The notes under the pieces were generated by a model. That model ran no database searches, was not told the origin of the DNA, and saw only the letters and a list, made by a program, of their open reading frames with translations. The translations under genes were made by a program, and so were the position numbers. Source: DVEG01 sp964405435 (GTDB taxonomy: Bacteria; Cyanobacteriota; Cyanobacteriia; Cyanobacteriales; Oscillatoriaceae). From it: 64,000 bases of DNA. Positions 44,111-54,311 of the stretch are shown here, piece by piece; the stretch's first letter is position 1; each line of letters begins with the position of its first letter. Location: assembly GCA_964405435.1 (NCBI GenBank), contig CAYOOD010000019.1, positions 29,208 to 93,207 on the forward strand, given 5' to 3'.

Positions 44111-44196
44111 TAAAACGCTGGTTAATAGCTTACCCGATCTCACTTCAGCCGACAAGTGTTAAAATCGGCAAAGTATTGGCGATTGCGAGGATTCAC

Positions 44197-44304
44197 ATGG
44201 ACGGCGATTTACTGGCGTTTCTGGCGGGGATTAGTTTGCTGATAGTCTATCTCATTTTCTCTGCCATGACGGAAATGGGGACAAAACTTCCTTGGAAGAA
44301 GTAA
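44197..44304 (+). CDS. Single-helix membrane miniprotein, 35 residues
   Basis: Too small for usual gene finders. It reads MDGDLLAFLAGISLLIVYL followed by IFSAMTEMGTKLPWKK: a short acidic N-terminus, one strong membrane helix of about 19 residues and a basic Lys-rich tail, fitting a one-pass protein with its C-terminus in the cytoplasm or stroma side. AGGA stands 6 bases upstream of ATG. It does not match PsaM, PsbL, PsbT, Psb30, PetN or Hli proteins that I know. It is divergent from the glycosyltransferase. Confidence 0.45.
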   Translation: MDGDLLAFLAGISLLIVYLIFSAMTEMGTKLPWKK

Positions 44305-44678
44305 AAATTTTCGGCTCTGCCATACAAGCAGAGCTGGTTTCTTTTCTGCAAAGAGAACCTGGTTTTGAGTTTGCAATCAGTAGATGAGCAGAAATAATTG
44401 CCATCATTGGGAGTGTAGAAGTCTCCTACCTCTACATAGTTGTAACTCTACATGTAGCAGGTTTCAAGCGACTGAGGGACTTCAGAAACCCGGCAACTTC
44501 TACGAAGCCAGGTTTCTTCACTGGACTTCATCGGACTGAAAAACGCTATAGTAGCGAGCGGGGAAGTCCGCACTACCGGATCTGCAATTAATGCTGCACG
44601 ATTACTTGCCATTTTTCAAAAAGACCGATCGCAGTTATAGAAAAATGGTAGAATTTCTGTGAAAATTCCGGCTCGAAT
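44305..44678. other. Intergenic region with degenerate repeats
   Basis: Holds CTACATGTAG and neighbouring TCTACATA/TGTAACTCTACA palindromes around 44430-44460, a degenerate GAAACCCGG hairpin at 44491-44517, and a copy of the CGGGGAAGTCCGCACTA repeat near 44560. It contains no gene that I can support. Confidence 0.5.
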
Positions 44679-47600
44679 TTACCACGGGCTGCCAATCGTG
44701 GTAAACGCCGACCAATAATAAGGATGAGATAGATTGAGCGAATCCACTGTTGCCAGTTCAGGCGGCAGCGCCACGCTCGATCGCTCTGAAATTCCGCGCA
44801 GCGTCCCCTCAGAGATGAGCACGTCACCGCGAATCATCGCCAGTTGAGCGCGGCGCAGTGCCTCGGCTTTAATGGGGGCTGCGTTCAGATGGTGGTAAAA
44901 TTCGCTCATTAGTCCGAGCGTAGCCACATCGCTGACGTACCACAGAGAAGCGAGTGCGGATTTGACGCCAGAAAGTACCGCCAAACCAGCAAAACCCATC
45001 TCGGCTTTTTCATCTCCCAAAGCCGTGCGACATGCAGAAAGTACCAGCAACTCGACTGACGGATTGTTCAGGCGCAGAGAGCGCAGCCGATCGAGTCCCA
45101 GTTTGTCATCCCACAGTTGAATGTAGGAATTGGCGATCGCTCCCGGTACAAATTCGGCATGAGTCGCTAGGTGAACGATTTGATAGGGATAGCGCTGGCG
45201 CTGCTGCTTGAGATTGTCGAGGGTGAAAGCCTCATTCAAGAAAGTCAGACCTTCACGTTTTTTAGCGATCGCTTTCAACTCCAAAGGCACGGCAGGTAAA
45301 GGAGCGAGATCGGCAAAGTCAGACACCCCAAAAGCCAAGACTTGCGTTTTCTGTAAGGATTGGTAGCGAGCGTCCATCAAGCTGACGCTGGGGATAAGCG
45401 CTAGAGAATATTTTTCCACCAAAAATTGTTTGCCGTCGTGCAAAGCCGCCAGGGGAAGAGAGCGCAATCCGGCATCCATACTAAATAGAAGCGTATCAAT
45501 ACCTTCTGCTTGCAAGTCCGGCTCAATCGGTGCAATCAACCACTGATAAAGTTGTTGAGCGCTGGGCAAATAGGTAGTCGCATGTCGCTTTCGGGGATCT
45601 GTAATTTGTTCGCGAAACTCTTTCGCAACTTTGAGAACTATCTCGCGCTTAGCTGCTGGAATGCTCTTGCGAATGGGTTGCCCTTGGGCTGTAAATAGAA
45701 CGATTTCTAATTGTTCGGGGTGGGCGTTGACGTAGGCGATCGCAGACTGCATCCCCGTCTGCCGTTCGACGGCGGATAAAGCCTCGCGCGCGCTTTGCAG
45801 TGTCGTCGGCATATCGGGCATGTCTTGCTCAAAATAATTGGTAAATTCCTGCAATCGCGCCGTTTCGATTTCTTCTAACAGCGCCTCTGGTGCGATCGCA
45901 GCAATAACGTTGTTAGTGAGCCGAGGATTGGAGATATTTAAAGGGCTGCTTCCCTCTGGCGTGTTGAGATTATTTGAAATGCGATTGCCGCTCACTTTCC
46001 CACTGTCTGCTGCCACTTTCTCGGTTTCGACTTCACCCGTTTGCTCGGTAACATTAATCCGCCCATTTCCCAGAGCGCCAGTAGAATTCAGTTCTCCCGC
46101 AGTCACGCCGTTTTTAGCAGAAAGGGCAATCTCGCCGGCAGTGCCAGTATTCGCTCTCGTTTCGATATCGCCCGTTGTAATAGCCCCCTCGCGGCTGGTG
46201 ATATGAATATCGCCGCTATTATTGCCGCCAACCGAGCTGATATCGCCCGTAACAATATCGTACAAAGCCCCGACAGTAATATTGCCAGCATTGCCCAACG
46301 AGGAAAAAGATTCTAGATTGCCTGTCGCCACCGAACCCCCAGCGCTGCTCAGAGAAATATCTCCCGCTCCTGTACTGCCTTGAGAGCGCAAATTTCCTGC
46401 TATAATATTCCCATAAGCCGTCACCGTTACCGAACCGGCATTGCCAGATTCGGAGAGGGATTCGAGATTGCCTGCGGTTACATTTCCAGCCGCGCTAGTC
46501 ACTAAAACGTTACCCGCCCCCCGGGTTCCGATTGAGAGAACATTGCCAGCAGAAATACTGCCAGCAGCCTTGACGATCGCATTGCCAGAAGTCCCTGCAT
46601 TCGCGACTGAGAGGAGATTGCCAATTTTAGCCAATTCACCCGCACTGACGATAGCATCGCCCGCCCTTGTTGTTCCCTGAGCGCTGACATTTCCTGTCGT
46701 AACACTGCCGAGAGCCGTAACGCTAGCAGTGCCAGAAGTGCTATTTCCCTGAGAGGTAATATTTCCTGTTGTTACACTGCCGAGAGCCGTAACGCTAGCA
46801 TTGCCAGAAGCGCCAGAACCCGAAAAAGAACCAATATTTCCAGTCGAAACATTTCTGCCCCCTGTGACAGCAGCACTTCCAGCACTGGTATTGCCAGAGG
46901 AGAATACATTCCCTGTCGTGACATCGCCGAGAGCCCCGACAGAGACATTGCCAGAAGCACCAGAGCCAGAATTTGAAGAAACATCAGCCGCCATCACATT
47001 GCCGCCACTGCTAACCGCAACCTCGCCGGCACTTGTATTGCCAGAAGAGGTGACGTCCGAGGTGTTCACATCGCCATTGCCGCGAATAATAATCGTTCCA
47101 GACGAACCAAAAGACGACGTAGAAGAGACATTGCTAGTAGTGACGTTGCCAGCGCTATCAACAGTAATATTGCCAGCGCCGAGCGAGCCAGAAGAGGTAA
47201 TATTCGCCGTGTTGATGTTGCCATTTGTCGTGAAAGTATTGAGCGCGATACTGCCAGAATTTCCGCTGGCAGCGATGGTTTCTATAGCATCTGTCGCAAT
47301 AGAGCCATAACCGCTAAGAATCGTAACGTTACCGCTTTTGAGATTGCCATAGGTGGCGATATTCCCTGCCTCGATCTGATTTTGCGCCTGCAAGATAACA
47401 TCGCCGCCGATGCCCATTTCTGAATAGGAAGCGATCGCTCCAGTTGTTGTATTAATCGCGTTGCCGCTGGCAATCCTTATATTGCCGCCGCTCGCGTCAC
47501 CATCGGAACGAATGCCCCTAATCGTCACGCTGCCGCCCGCAGAGACGGTGACGTTGCCAGCACCTCCCAACTCAGAATACGACACCAGAGTGTTTTCTAA

Positions 47601-50600
47601 GTTTGTATTGGCAAAATTATTTGGGTTGGTGGCGACAGAACCGCTGCTGCTAGTAATAGAGATATTTCCCCCTATTCCGCTGCCACCTGACGACGAAATA
47701 ATTTGGGTGATTTTTATATCTCCAGACGCACTGAGACTCACGGAGCCCGCATTTCCTTGAGATGAATAAGCATTGAGGCTGCTAGAAGAGTTATCAATGC
47801 CACCGAGGGTACTCGTTAAAGTAATATTGCCTCCGGTGCCCCTGCCATCTGAATGCGAGCTGATGAAACCTGCCTGAATATTTCCACTAGCTGCGAGAGC
47901 GATACTGCCGCCATTACCCGACGAGGCAGAAGATCTGATCCCGCTAGAAAGCGTATTGATAGCCCCACTGCGGCTGCTAATGGCGATATCTCCCCCTTTG
48001 CCGGAGCCAGACGAGTTGATGAAACTTGCTGTTGTAATATCTCCACGAGCGGCGAGGGCGATATTGCCGCCATCACCCGCCATTGAATAAGAGTCTATTC
48101 CGCCAGAAGAAGTATTCACAGCGCCACTGAGGCTGGTAATCGCGATATCTCCTCCTTTACCTTTCCAAGAAAACGAGCGGATTTCACCGACGTTGATATC
48201 TGCATTGGCAGTGAGGGTGACTGCCCCGGCATCGGTTTCGTTCGAGTAAGAAAATAGCTTGCTCAGTGCAGTATTGATAGAGCCCGCGAGGCTAGTCAGC
48301 TCGATATTGCCAGCGTTCGATCGATTGGAGGTATTGATTTCTTCTGTAACGACAATATCGCCGCTGGCAGTCAGGCGCAAATTGCCTCCCCCAAAGGTTG
48401 AAATTCCTTTTAAAACAGTGGTGGCACCTCCTACCGTGACTCCGCGACTCGGAGAGTCGAAAAATGCTCCGCCACTTCCGGCGGTGGCTTCTAAATTATT
48501 GAGATTAAGGCGCAGGGGTTGTTCTGGCACGCCCAAACTGCCCGTGCCTGTTGTCTGGAATATTCCCGAACCGGCGACAATCAGGGAGCTGTCAGAAGCT
48601 CTCCGTACATTTCCACCGACTGCGTTGATGTTGACAGTGCCCGTGGTGTCTAAATTCGCCAGGGTAATAGTGCCGATTTCAGCGAGGGTGCCTAATTCGA
48701 GGGTAATATTGCCCCTCCCGGCGCTTAAAGAAGTGTCGGGAGCCATTGTTATATTTCCGGCTCCCGAATCGCGCCGAGTTATATCAGCTCCGTTATCATT
48801 GGATCGCAGGATAATGTTGCCATTGCCGCCAGAGGTATCGATGTCGGCATTGATAGCGATCGAGCGCCCCGCTCTGAGTTCTAAACTGGAGATTGAACGG
48901 GTAGAAATGGGTTCGCTGACGGTAATGTCGTTGTGGGCAGCGAGGGAAACTGAACCCGTCAAATTGTTCAGATTATCGGCATCAGAGATAATGCTGGCAT
49001 CGGCATCGGTACTGAGGGGATTGTCACTGCCGCCATCGGCTATGGCGAGATTTTTTGAACTGCCGAGATTTCCGACTGCAATGCTGCCAGAATAAGCCGC
49101 GATCGCAATATTGCCTGCCGTGCCCGCAGTCGAAGAAACGTCAAGAGTTCCCCCGGTGGTATCGACGTTACTGTAGTGGCTGGTGAGGGTGAGGGTTCCC
49201 CCCTGCAACCCGCCAGAGGCGTTGATGTTGCCGACACTCAATAAACCCGATGCGGTGAGGGTGATATTGCCTGCCGTGCCGCTAGTAGAAGAGGAGTTGA
49301 TATTGGATTCTATAGTATTAATCGTTGCGGAGGTGCTAGTAAGGGCGATATCTCCTCCCCTACCGCTATTAGAAGCTGTTCTGAGCATCGTTCCTATTTT
49401 AATATCGCCGCTAGCTGCGATCGCGATTTTGCCGCCATCCCCCGATCTTGAAGAAGTGGATAGCACGCCAGCAGTATTGACTGCTCCTGCGCTGCTGGTT
49501 ATGGCGATATCTCCGCCCGCTCCCGAACCACTAGAAGATGAAAGGATGGTCGAGGCGTTAATCTCTGCGCTGGCTGCGAGTCTGACATCGCCGCCATTAC
49601 CGGATATTGAATTAGAGAATATCCGGTCTGAAGTAATTTTTCCAGCGCGGCTAGTCAGAATGACTTCTCCGCCGCTTCCAAACCCATTAGAAGAGGAGCC
49701 AATGTAATATGTGTTAATATCTCCGCTGGCTGTAATGGTAATATTGCCCCCATCACCCGATAACGAATAAGACTCTAAAAAGCCAGAGAAGGCACTGACG
49801 CCTCCACCGTTACTGGTGATGGCGATATCTCCTCCTTTGCCGCTGCCGCTCCCCAGCCTGGTATTATTCAAAGGAAGTTGATAACTTGAAGAAGAGACTG
49901 CCGAGCGAAGGTTAATCGCTTCAGCCGCTACAAGAGTGATATTCCCTCCATTATTATTCAAAGAATAGGAGTGGAACTCTCCCGCTGTGGTATCGATCGC
50001 GCCGGTGCGGCTCTCTAGGGTGATATTCCCTCCGGTTCCGCTACCTCCATTCGAGGAAAATTGTTCGCTGCCATATTCATTCGTTCCTAAAGAAATTATT
50101 TCGCCCGCTGCGGATTTGAGGGAGTTGGTTATAATGTCACCTTCAGCCGTTAGCGCGATCGCTCCTCCATTCCCATCCACAGAACTAGAATCTAGAGTGC
50201 CAGCACTTGTATTAATAAACCCATTCGCAGAAGTCAGGGCGATCGCTCCTCCATACCCGCTGCCACCTGCCGAAGAGCGCAGGGAACCCGTTACAATATC
50301 TGACAAAGCATTTAAAGCGATCGCTCCCCCGTTAGATCCCGCCGAACTCGTGTCAATATTGCCCAGATTTATCCGAGCTGCTGAAATGGTCACGTTTCTC
50401 CCTTCAGCGCGGATGGTGTCAGTGGAATTCATCGAGAAAGCCCCGATTCCATTCCGATCGGCATCGGCGGTAAAAGTAATAGAACCCGTGCCCGGAGCGA
50501 AGGTTAATTGCCTGTCTGATAGCGGTTGAATGGTAATGTCGTTACTGGCTTCTAATTTAACCTCTGCATTGCCATCGAGGCTTTCTAGGGCGGTTTCGGA

Positions 50601-52001
50601 GATGGTATAAGTATCGGTGCCGTCTTCAAACATAACTTGGCTGTCGGCGGCTACTTCGCTATCTTCTGCTGCCCCATTCCCTGTCACAATGGTGATATTT
50701 TCCGGATCGAGGAGCAAACTTCCGGTTGTGCCATTGGGAGCGCTCAGGTTAACCGAACCTCGGAAAATTAAGTTTTCCTTGCCCGATATCTCGACAAATC
50801 CGCCATTGCCTCCATTAGTCCCTCCAAGAGCATTGATATTTCCATAAAAGGCTGTAGTTTTGTCCGCCCAAACGATGACTTTTCCACCATTGCCAGTATC
50901 CAAAGCATTCGCATTTATCGTCGAGTCACTGCTGACAAAGGTGTGATTCGCTAGAAAGCTTCCCGTTCCTCGATAGTCGCCGCCAATCAGTACCGTGCCG
51001 CCGCCATTGTTTGCAGAAGCGTTAATCTGCGAGGCGATCAGTCCTATTTTATCGCCTAAAATATTGACTGCCCCGGCAGTTTGTCCGGATACGTCGATAG
51101 TGCCAGAGGCGATCGCGACTCCCCCTTCTGCTGGCAGGCGAATCCCGGAACCGGTGAGAAACACTTGCCCGTTTTCATTCACGCTCAGTTCCGTAGCGTG
51201 ACTTTCGCTGCCTCCACCGGTCAGCAATTGCGGCAGCGAGAGCGGATCGATCGAGGCTCCCTCCTGTGCAGTCGCAGGGATTGGCTGCATCTCTAAAGAA
51301 AGCAGGTGCCCCTGTTGAGAAATGCGTACTGTATTGGCTCCCGGTACGGCAGCGATGGTAATATTTCCTCCGGGACTTGATAGGGTGCCAGTGTTGATAA
51401 CTGTGCCGCCTAAAAGCGTGAGATTGTTGCCGGGTTGTAGCGTTAAATTGCCGGCATTTGCGATCGCGCCCGGTTGCGCTGCTGAAAAGGTAAAAGCGCT
51501 GGGCGTCCCCACCAGGGCAGCATAATCATTCACCCCGCTTGCGTTGAACCATCCCGAATTAAAACCAATGCCGCTAGCGGTGGTTGCCGTGAAAGCTGCC
51601 GGCACGTTTAAGCTTGCATTCTTGCCAAATACTATCCCGCCTGGGTTCATCAAAAATAGGTTAGAATGCCCGCCCGTGACTTGAATTAATCCATTAATAT
51701 ACGAAGCCTCTCCGCCCGTTACCCGTCCGAAAATATTGCGGATATTCGGGTTAGAGAGAAAAATGGCTTTTTGTCCTTCACTGAGTCCAAATCGTTGAAA
51801 GCTGTGGAAAAGATTGGCACCATTTCGACTGAGCGAACCTCCAGTAATGTTGTAGCGATTGCCATTGAAGTTGACGAGAGTGCCAGTGCCGTCTGCTGCG
51901 GGGGCGATGGGTTGAGCTTGGGATTGAGCGGGGAAAGCAAACCCTCCTATTAAGGAAAAAATAACCGCCCACTGGCTTATCTCTACTGCCGATGCTTTCA
52001 T
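44679..52001 (-). CDS. Giant two-partner-secretion exoprotein with C-terminal CHAT protease
   Basis: 2440 residues. Signal peptide about 1-30 (WAVIFSLIGGFAFPAQSQA); TPS domain about 32-160 with NLFHSF, NIFGRVTGGEASYINGLIQ and NPGGIVFG; beta-helix about 160-2010 built of many GGDIAITS and GNITLTA rungs; a short helical link; and CHAT about 2060-2440. The catalytic pair is His2281 (LATHAEF) and Cys2324 (LSACRT), 43 residues apart, as in the protein at 0.2-4.2 kb. Both proteins end SHPYYWSAFT-x-IGSPW. It would be exported by Sec and a TpsB pore; no TpsB gene is seen. AGGAG lies upstream of ATG. Substrate and trigger of the protease are unknown. Confidence 0.93.
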   Translation of the reverse strand: MKASAVEISQWAVIFSLIGGFAFPAQSQAQPIAPAADGTGTLVNFNGNRYNITGGSLSRNGANLFHSFQRFGLSEGQKAIFLSNPNIRNIFGRVTGGEASYINGLIQVTGGHSNLFLMNPGGIVFGKNASLNVPAAFTATTASGIGFNSGWFNASGVNDYAALVGTPSAFTFSAAQPGAIANAGNLTLQPGNNLTLLGGTVINTGTLSSPGGNITIAAVPGANTVRISQQGHLLSLEMQPIPATAQEGASIDPLSLPQLLTGGGSESHATELSVNENGQVFLTGSGIRLPAEGGVAIASGTIDVSGQTAGAVNILGDKIGLIASQINASANNGGGTVLIGGDYRGTGSFLANHTFVSSDSTINANALDTGNGGKVIVWADKTTAFYGNINALGGTNGGNGGFVEISGKENLIFRGSVNLSAPNGTTGSLLLDPENITIVTGNGAAEDSEVAADSQVMFEDGTDTYTISETALESLDGNAEVKLEASNDITIQPLSDRQLTFAPGTGSITFTADADRNGIGAFSMNSTDTIRAEGRNVTISAARINLGNIDTSSAGSNGGAIALNALSDIVTGSLRSSAGGSGYGGAIALTSANGFINTSAGTLDSSSVDGNGGAIALTAEGDIITNSLKSAAGEIISLGTNEYGSEQFSSNGGSGTGGNITLESRTGAIDTTAGEFHSYSLNNNGGNITLVAAEAINLRSAVSSSSYQLPLNNTRLGSGSGKGGDIAITSNGGGVSAFSGFLESYSLSGDGGNITITASGDINTYYIGSSSNGFGSGGEVILTSRAGKITSDRIFSNSISGNGGDVRLAASAEINASTILSSSSGSGAGGDIAITSSAGAVNTAGVLSTSSRSGDGGKIAIAASGDIKIGTMLRTASNSGRGGDIALTSTSATINTIESNINSSSTSGTAGNITLTASGLLSVGNINASGGLQGGTLTLTSHYSNVDTTGGTLDVSSTAGTAGNIAIAAYSGSIAVGNLGSSKNLAIADGGSDNPLSTDADASIISDADNLNNLTGSVSLAAHNDITVSEPISTRSISSLELRAGRSIAINADIDTSGGNGNIILRSNDNGADITRRDSGAGNITMAPDTSLSAGRGNITLELGTLAEIGTITLANLDTTGTVNINAVGGNVRRASDSSLIVAGSGIFQTTGTGSLGVPEQPLRLNLNNLEATAGSGGAFFDSPSRGVTVGGATTVLKGISTFGGGNLRLTASGDIVVTEEINTSNRSNAGNIELTSLAGSINTALSKLFSYSNETDAGAVTLTANADINVGEIRSFSWKGKGGDIAITSLSGAVNTSSGGIDSYSMAGDGGNIALAARGDITTASFINSSGSGKGGDIAISSRSGAINTLSSGIRSSASSGNGGSIALAASGNIQAGFISSHSDGRGTGGNITLTSTLGGIDNSSSSLNAYSSQGNAGSVSLSASGDIKITQIISSSGGSGIGGNISITSSSGSVATNPNNFANTNLENTLVSYSELGGAGNVTVSAGGSVTIRGIRSDGDASGGNIRIASGNAINTTTGAIASYSEMGIGGDVILQAQNQIEAGNIATYGNLKSGNVTILSGYGSIATDAIETIAASGNSGSIALNTFTTNGNINTANITSSGSLGAGNITVDSAGNVTTSNVSSTSSFGSSGTIIIRGNGDVNTSDVTSSGNTSAGEVAVSSGGNVMAADVSSNSGSGASGNVSVGALGDVTTGNVFSSGNTSAGSAAVTGGRNVSTGNIGSFSGSGASGNASVTALGSVTTGNITSQGNSTSGTASVTALGSVTTGNVSAQGTTRAGDAIVSAGELAKIGNLLSVANAGTSGNAIVKAAGSISAGNVLSIGTRGAGNVLVTSAAGNVTAGNLESLSESGNAGSVTVTAYGNIIAGNLRSQGSTGAGDISLSSAGGSVATGNLESFSSLGNAGNITVGALYDIVTGDISSVGGNNSGDIHITSREGAITTGDIETRANTGTAGEIALSAKNGVTAGELNSTGALGNGRINVTEQTGEVETEKVAADSGKVSGNRISNNLNTPEGSSPLNISNPRLTNNVIAAIAPEALLEEIETARLQEFTNYFEQDMPDMPTTLQSAREALSAVERQTGMQSAIAYVNAHPEQLEIVLFTAQGQPIRKSIPAAKREIVLKVAKEFREQITDPRKRHATTYLPSAQQLYQWLIAPIEPDLQAEGIDTLLFSMDAGLRSLPLAALHDGKQFLVEKYSLALIPSVSLMDARYQSLQKTQVLAFGVSDFADLAPLPAVPLELKAIAKKREGLTFLNEAFTLDNLKQQRQRYPYQIVHLATHAEFVPGAIANSYIQLWDDKLGLDRLRSLRLNNPSVELLVLSACRTALGDEKAEMGFAGLAVLSGVKSALASLWYVSDVATLGLMSEFYHHLNAAPIKAEALRRAQLAMIRGDVLISEGTLRGISERSSVALPPELATVDSLNLSHPYYWSAFTTIGSPW
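46000..50380 (-). repeat. Coding repeats of the beta-helix
   Basis: The stretch encodes dozens of rungs. In the first two-thirds the period is about 53 residues (a GGDIAITS-x-GAINT half and a DGGNIALAASGDI half); toward the C-terminus it shortens to single rungs of about 26 residues (GNVTTGNVSSSGNTSAG). Copies are similar enough to recombine, so copy number may differ between strains. Confidence 0.75.
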
Positions 52002-52543
52002 CGCGCTTGCGCTCCTGATTGACTGAGAAATCGATCGCTTTCAATTCATCACGAGCTTGTCCATTTGAACGAACCCGTGGCGAGATTTTGATGAAAAAGT
52101 AGAGTCCCCCAAAACCAACGCCTTATTTTCTATGAGTAGATGCGCGGCGTCACCCCTGAAAATTATCGACACAGACAGGGCAGTTTTTTTACTTGGGTTG
52201 TCAGTGCTGCTCTGTCAAACGACCTCTTGAGTATGTCACAAGCGATCGCTCGCAGGTATGCCGCCAGTCACAGCTTTTTTGTGATTTCCCTCACTCGACC
52301 GAAAATTTAACAGGGGATTGGGGCAGAATCGCAGCTAGAGTAGCGATCGCACAAATATCCTTTGTTCTTCACGAGAGGAACGCAGCCCGTGAAATTTTCA
52401 ACAGCACGCAGGAAGAATTCAGGAGCGAGAATCCAGAAGATAGAAGCCAGAAAAATTCGAGCGGTAATTCTAAAAAATCCGAAAGTATAGGAACTGTATC
52501 AATAAAACTTATTTGCCTTATAACTTACTATAAATAGCTGAAG
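52002..52543. other. Intergenic region, no gene seen
   Basis: This 540-base gap is the leader of the giant exoprotein gene on one side and the 3' side of a HEPN-like gene on the other. It has several HIP1-like sites and a TCACA-N7-TGTGA inverted pair near 52273, but no convincing promoter, terminator or reading frame. Confidence 0.5.
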
Positions 52544-52927
52544 TTAAGTTTCATTGGTTTCAGGACTCGCTAAATTAAAAGCCTGATGGAGGGCGATTAC
52601 ATTTTGCCCGAGCGAGTCTAGATCGATAGGTTCTGGGTTCCGCGCGGGATAGCGAAACCGAGTTGTTTTCGGGTCTAGGGGGCTTAGGGATTCTACGATA
52701 TGTCTCAAGTTAGAGTCTGGCTCATTCAAAGAATCCCAAAGCGTTAAAAAATCGTGACTTTTCCTTAAGTCTTCAGTCAAAGTTCCCCGCTGTTGCGCTA
52801 ATCCTTTCAGAAGCAATTCGGTTGACTGGATATAGCAAAAAGCCACCGGATTACTCCGTTTTTCCAGCCGGGAAAGTGCCTCTCCAGCTTCTAGATACTC
52901 TAACGAAAGGCTGATAAAGTCATTCAC
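52544..52927 (-). CDS. HEPN-like protein
   Basis: 127 residues, all-helical. The order FISLSLEYLEAGEAL, AFCYIQSTELLLKGLAQQRG, LRKSHDFLTLWDSL and a closing FRYPARN follows the HEPN pattern in which helices 1-4 end in an RYP-type motif. The typical R-x4-6-H nuclease motif is not clearly present (only RKSH), so it may be a HEPN of the non-cleaving type. No nucleotidyltransferase partner is adjacent. Function is unknown. Confidence 0.55.
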   Translation of the reverse strand: MNDFISLSLEYLEAGEALSRLEKRSNPVAFCYIQSTELLLKGLAQQRGTLTEDLRKSHDFLTLWDSLNEPDSNLRHIVESLSPLDPKTTRFRYPARNPEPIDLDSLGQNVIALHQAFNLASPETNET

Positions 52928-53057
52928 GCTTCAACTTTCTTCTAAAATGGGTAAAATGCGACTACTCTTTTTCTCACAGTTTGTTTACACTTGGGAAATG
53001 AGAATCGCGGCTGTCGTTAATTATAACGCCCCGCGATCGCCCTAACTGGTCAAGCAG

Positions 53058-54296
53058 ATGTCCCGATCCAACCGTCACAATAGCAAAAAACTGGCCTTAC
53101 TGGCAGCGTTCCTGACGTCGCTGTTCCTCCCCGGGTTGCTGAGTGCAATTGGATTATTTCTCAGCCTTTGGGTAGTGGTGCCAGCGCCCGCGTTTTTCCT
53201 GTTTCCTTTGACAGTGGGAGCGCCAGAGGTGAGCCCCTGGCTGGCGAGTGTGAATGCGATCGCCCTTTTGCTGAGCTTTTTCAGGCTCCACGAAGGCTGG
53301 CTGTACAAAGTCTCGCTGGCTGGCAGCCTTTTCGCCCTAATTCTGAGCGTGCTGCCGCTTTTGCAGTTGCCCGCTGCCAGCGCGCGCGCGGCAGCCGAAA
53401 TGGAAACGGTATTGGGGTCAAATTATTTGGCAGCAGTTCCTGAAGCGGCACGGGCGCAACTGCGTCAAGAGCCCTTTGTACTCGCAGATGTGTTTCGGGG
53501 AATTCCCATCGCAGAAGTTCGCATCGATCGCGGGATCGTGTTTGCCAGCCCTGACGGCGTGCCACTGAAATTAAACGTTTACCGACCGGTGCAAATCGGC
53601 TCCTATCCGGCAATTGTCGCCCTATACGGCGGATCTTGGCGATCGGGCAGTCCCGATAACAACGAGGCATTCAGCCGCTACATGGCAGCTCGGGGTTATT
53701 GCGTGGTGACGATTGATTACCGCCACGCGCCCCAGTATCGCTTTCCGGCTCAACTTGAGGACGTGCAGGCGGCTCTATCCTACATCCAAACCCGTGCAAG
53801 TGAGTTAGAAATAGACAGCGATCGCATTGCTTTAATGGGAAGATCGGCAGGTGCCCACCTGGCATCGCTACTGGCTTATGGTTCAGATACAGTTGCAGTT
53901 CGGGCAGTGGTGAATTATTATGGCCCGAACAACCTGCTGCAAGGATACTATGACCCGCCTTTCCCCGATCCCGTTGACGTCCGTGCCGTCTTGCGCGACT
54001 TTCTGGGAGGAACCCCCGATGAATTGGCAGAAATCTACCGAAAAGCTTCTCCGATCAATTCCGTCAAACCCGATCTTCCCCCTTCTCTATTGGTTTATCC
54101 CAGTCGCGACCATATTGTAAAAGTGAAATTCGGACGGGAGATGCACGAGAAATTGCTCGCAGCCGGCAATCGCGTCGTGTGGCTGGAAATTCCCTGGGCT
54201 GAACACGCCTTTGATGCGGTTTTTCAGGGAACGAGCAATCAATTCGCTTTATACTACACAGAACGCTTTCTGGCTTGGGCTTTGAAGTCTTCTTAA
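53058..54296 (+). CDS. Alpha/beta hydrolase, BD-FAE/lipase-esterase type, membrane-anchored
   Basis: 412 residues. The first 115 have four hydrophobic segments (for example LLAAFLTSLFLPGLLSAIGLFLSLWVV), so the enzyme is likely held in the membrane. The hydrolase domain has LYGGSWRSG (oxyanion site), GRSAGAHLA (nucleophile), DHIVKV (acid region) and EHAFD (His). It resembles hormone-sensitive-lipase-like esterases. It is the first gene of a compact operon with two SDRs and a flavin monooxygenase; 15 bases separate it from the next gene. Confidence 0.85.
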   Translation: MSRSNRHNSKKLALLAAFLTSLFLPGLLSAIGLFLSLWVVVPAPAFFLFPLTVGAPEVSPWLASVNAIALLLSFFRLHEGWLYKVSLAGSLFALILSVLPLLQLPAASARAAAEMETVLGSNYLAAVPEAARAQLRQEPFVLADVFRGIPIAEVRIDRGIVFASPDGVPLKLNVYRPVQIGSYPAIVALYGGSWRSGSPDNNEAFSRYMAARGYCVVTIDYRHAPQYRFPAQLEDVQAALSYIQTRASELEIDSDRIALMGRSAGAHLASLLAYGSDTVAVRAVVNYYGPNNLLQGYYDPPFPDPVDVRAVLRDFLGGTPDELAEIYRKASPINSVKPDLPPSLLVYPSRDHIVKVKFGREMHEKLLAAGNRVVWLEIPWAEHAFDAVFQGTSNQFALYYTERFLAWALKSS

Positions 54297-54311
54297 GATT
54301 AACCAACAATT

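Noticed and set aside
52273..52290. TCACA-N7-TGTGA as a CRP/NtcA-type site
   Set aside because: The half-sites are in the wrong orientation for CRP and do not match the GTA-N8-TAC of NtcA.
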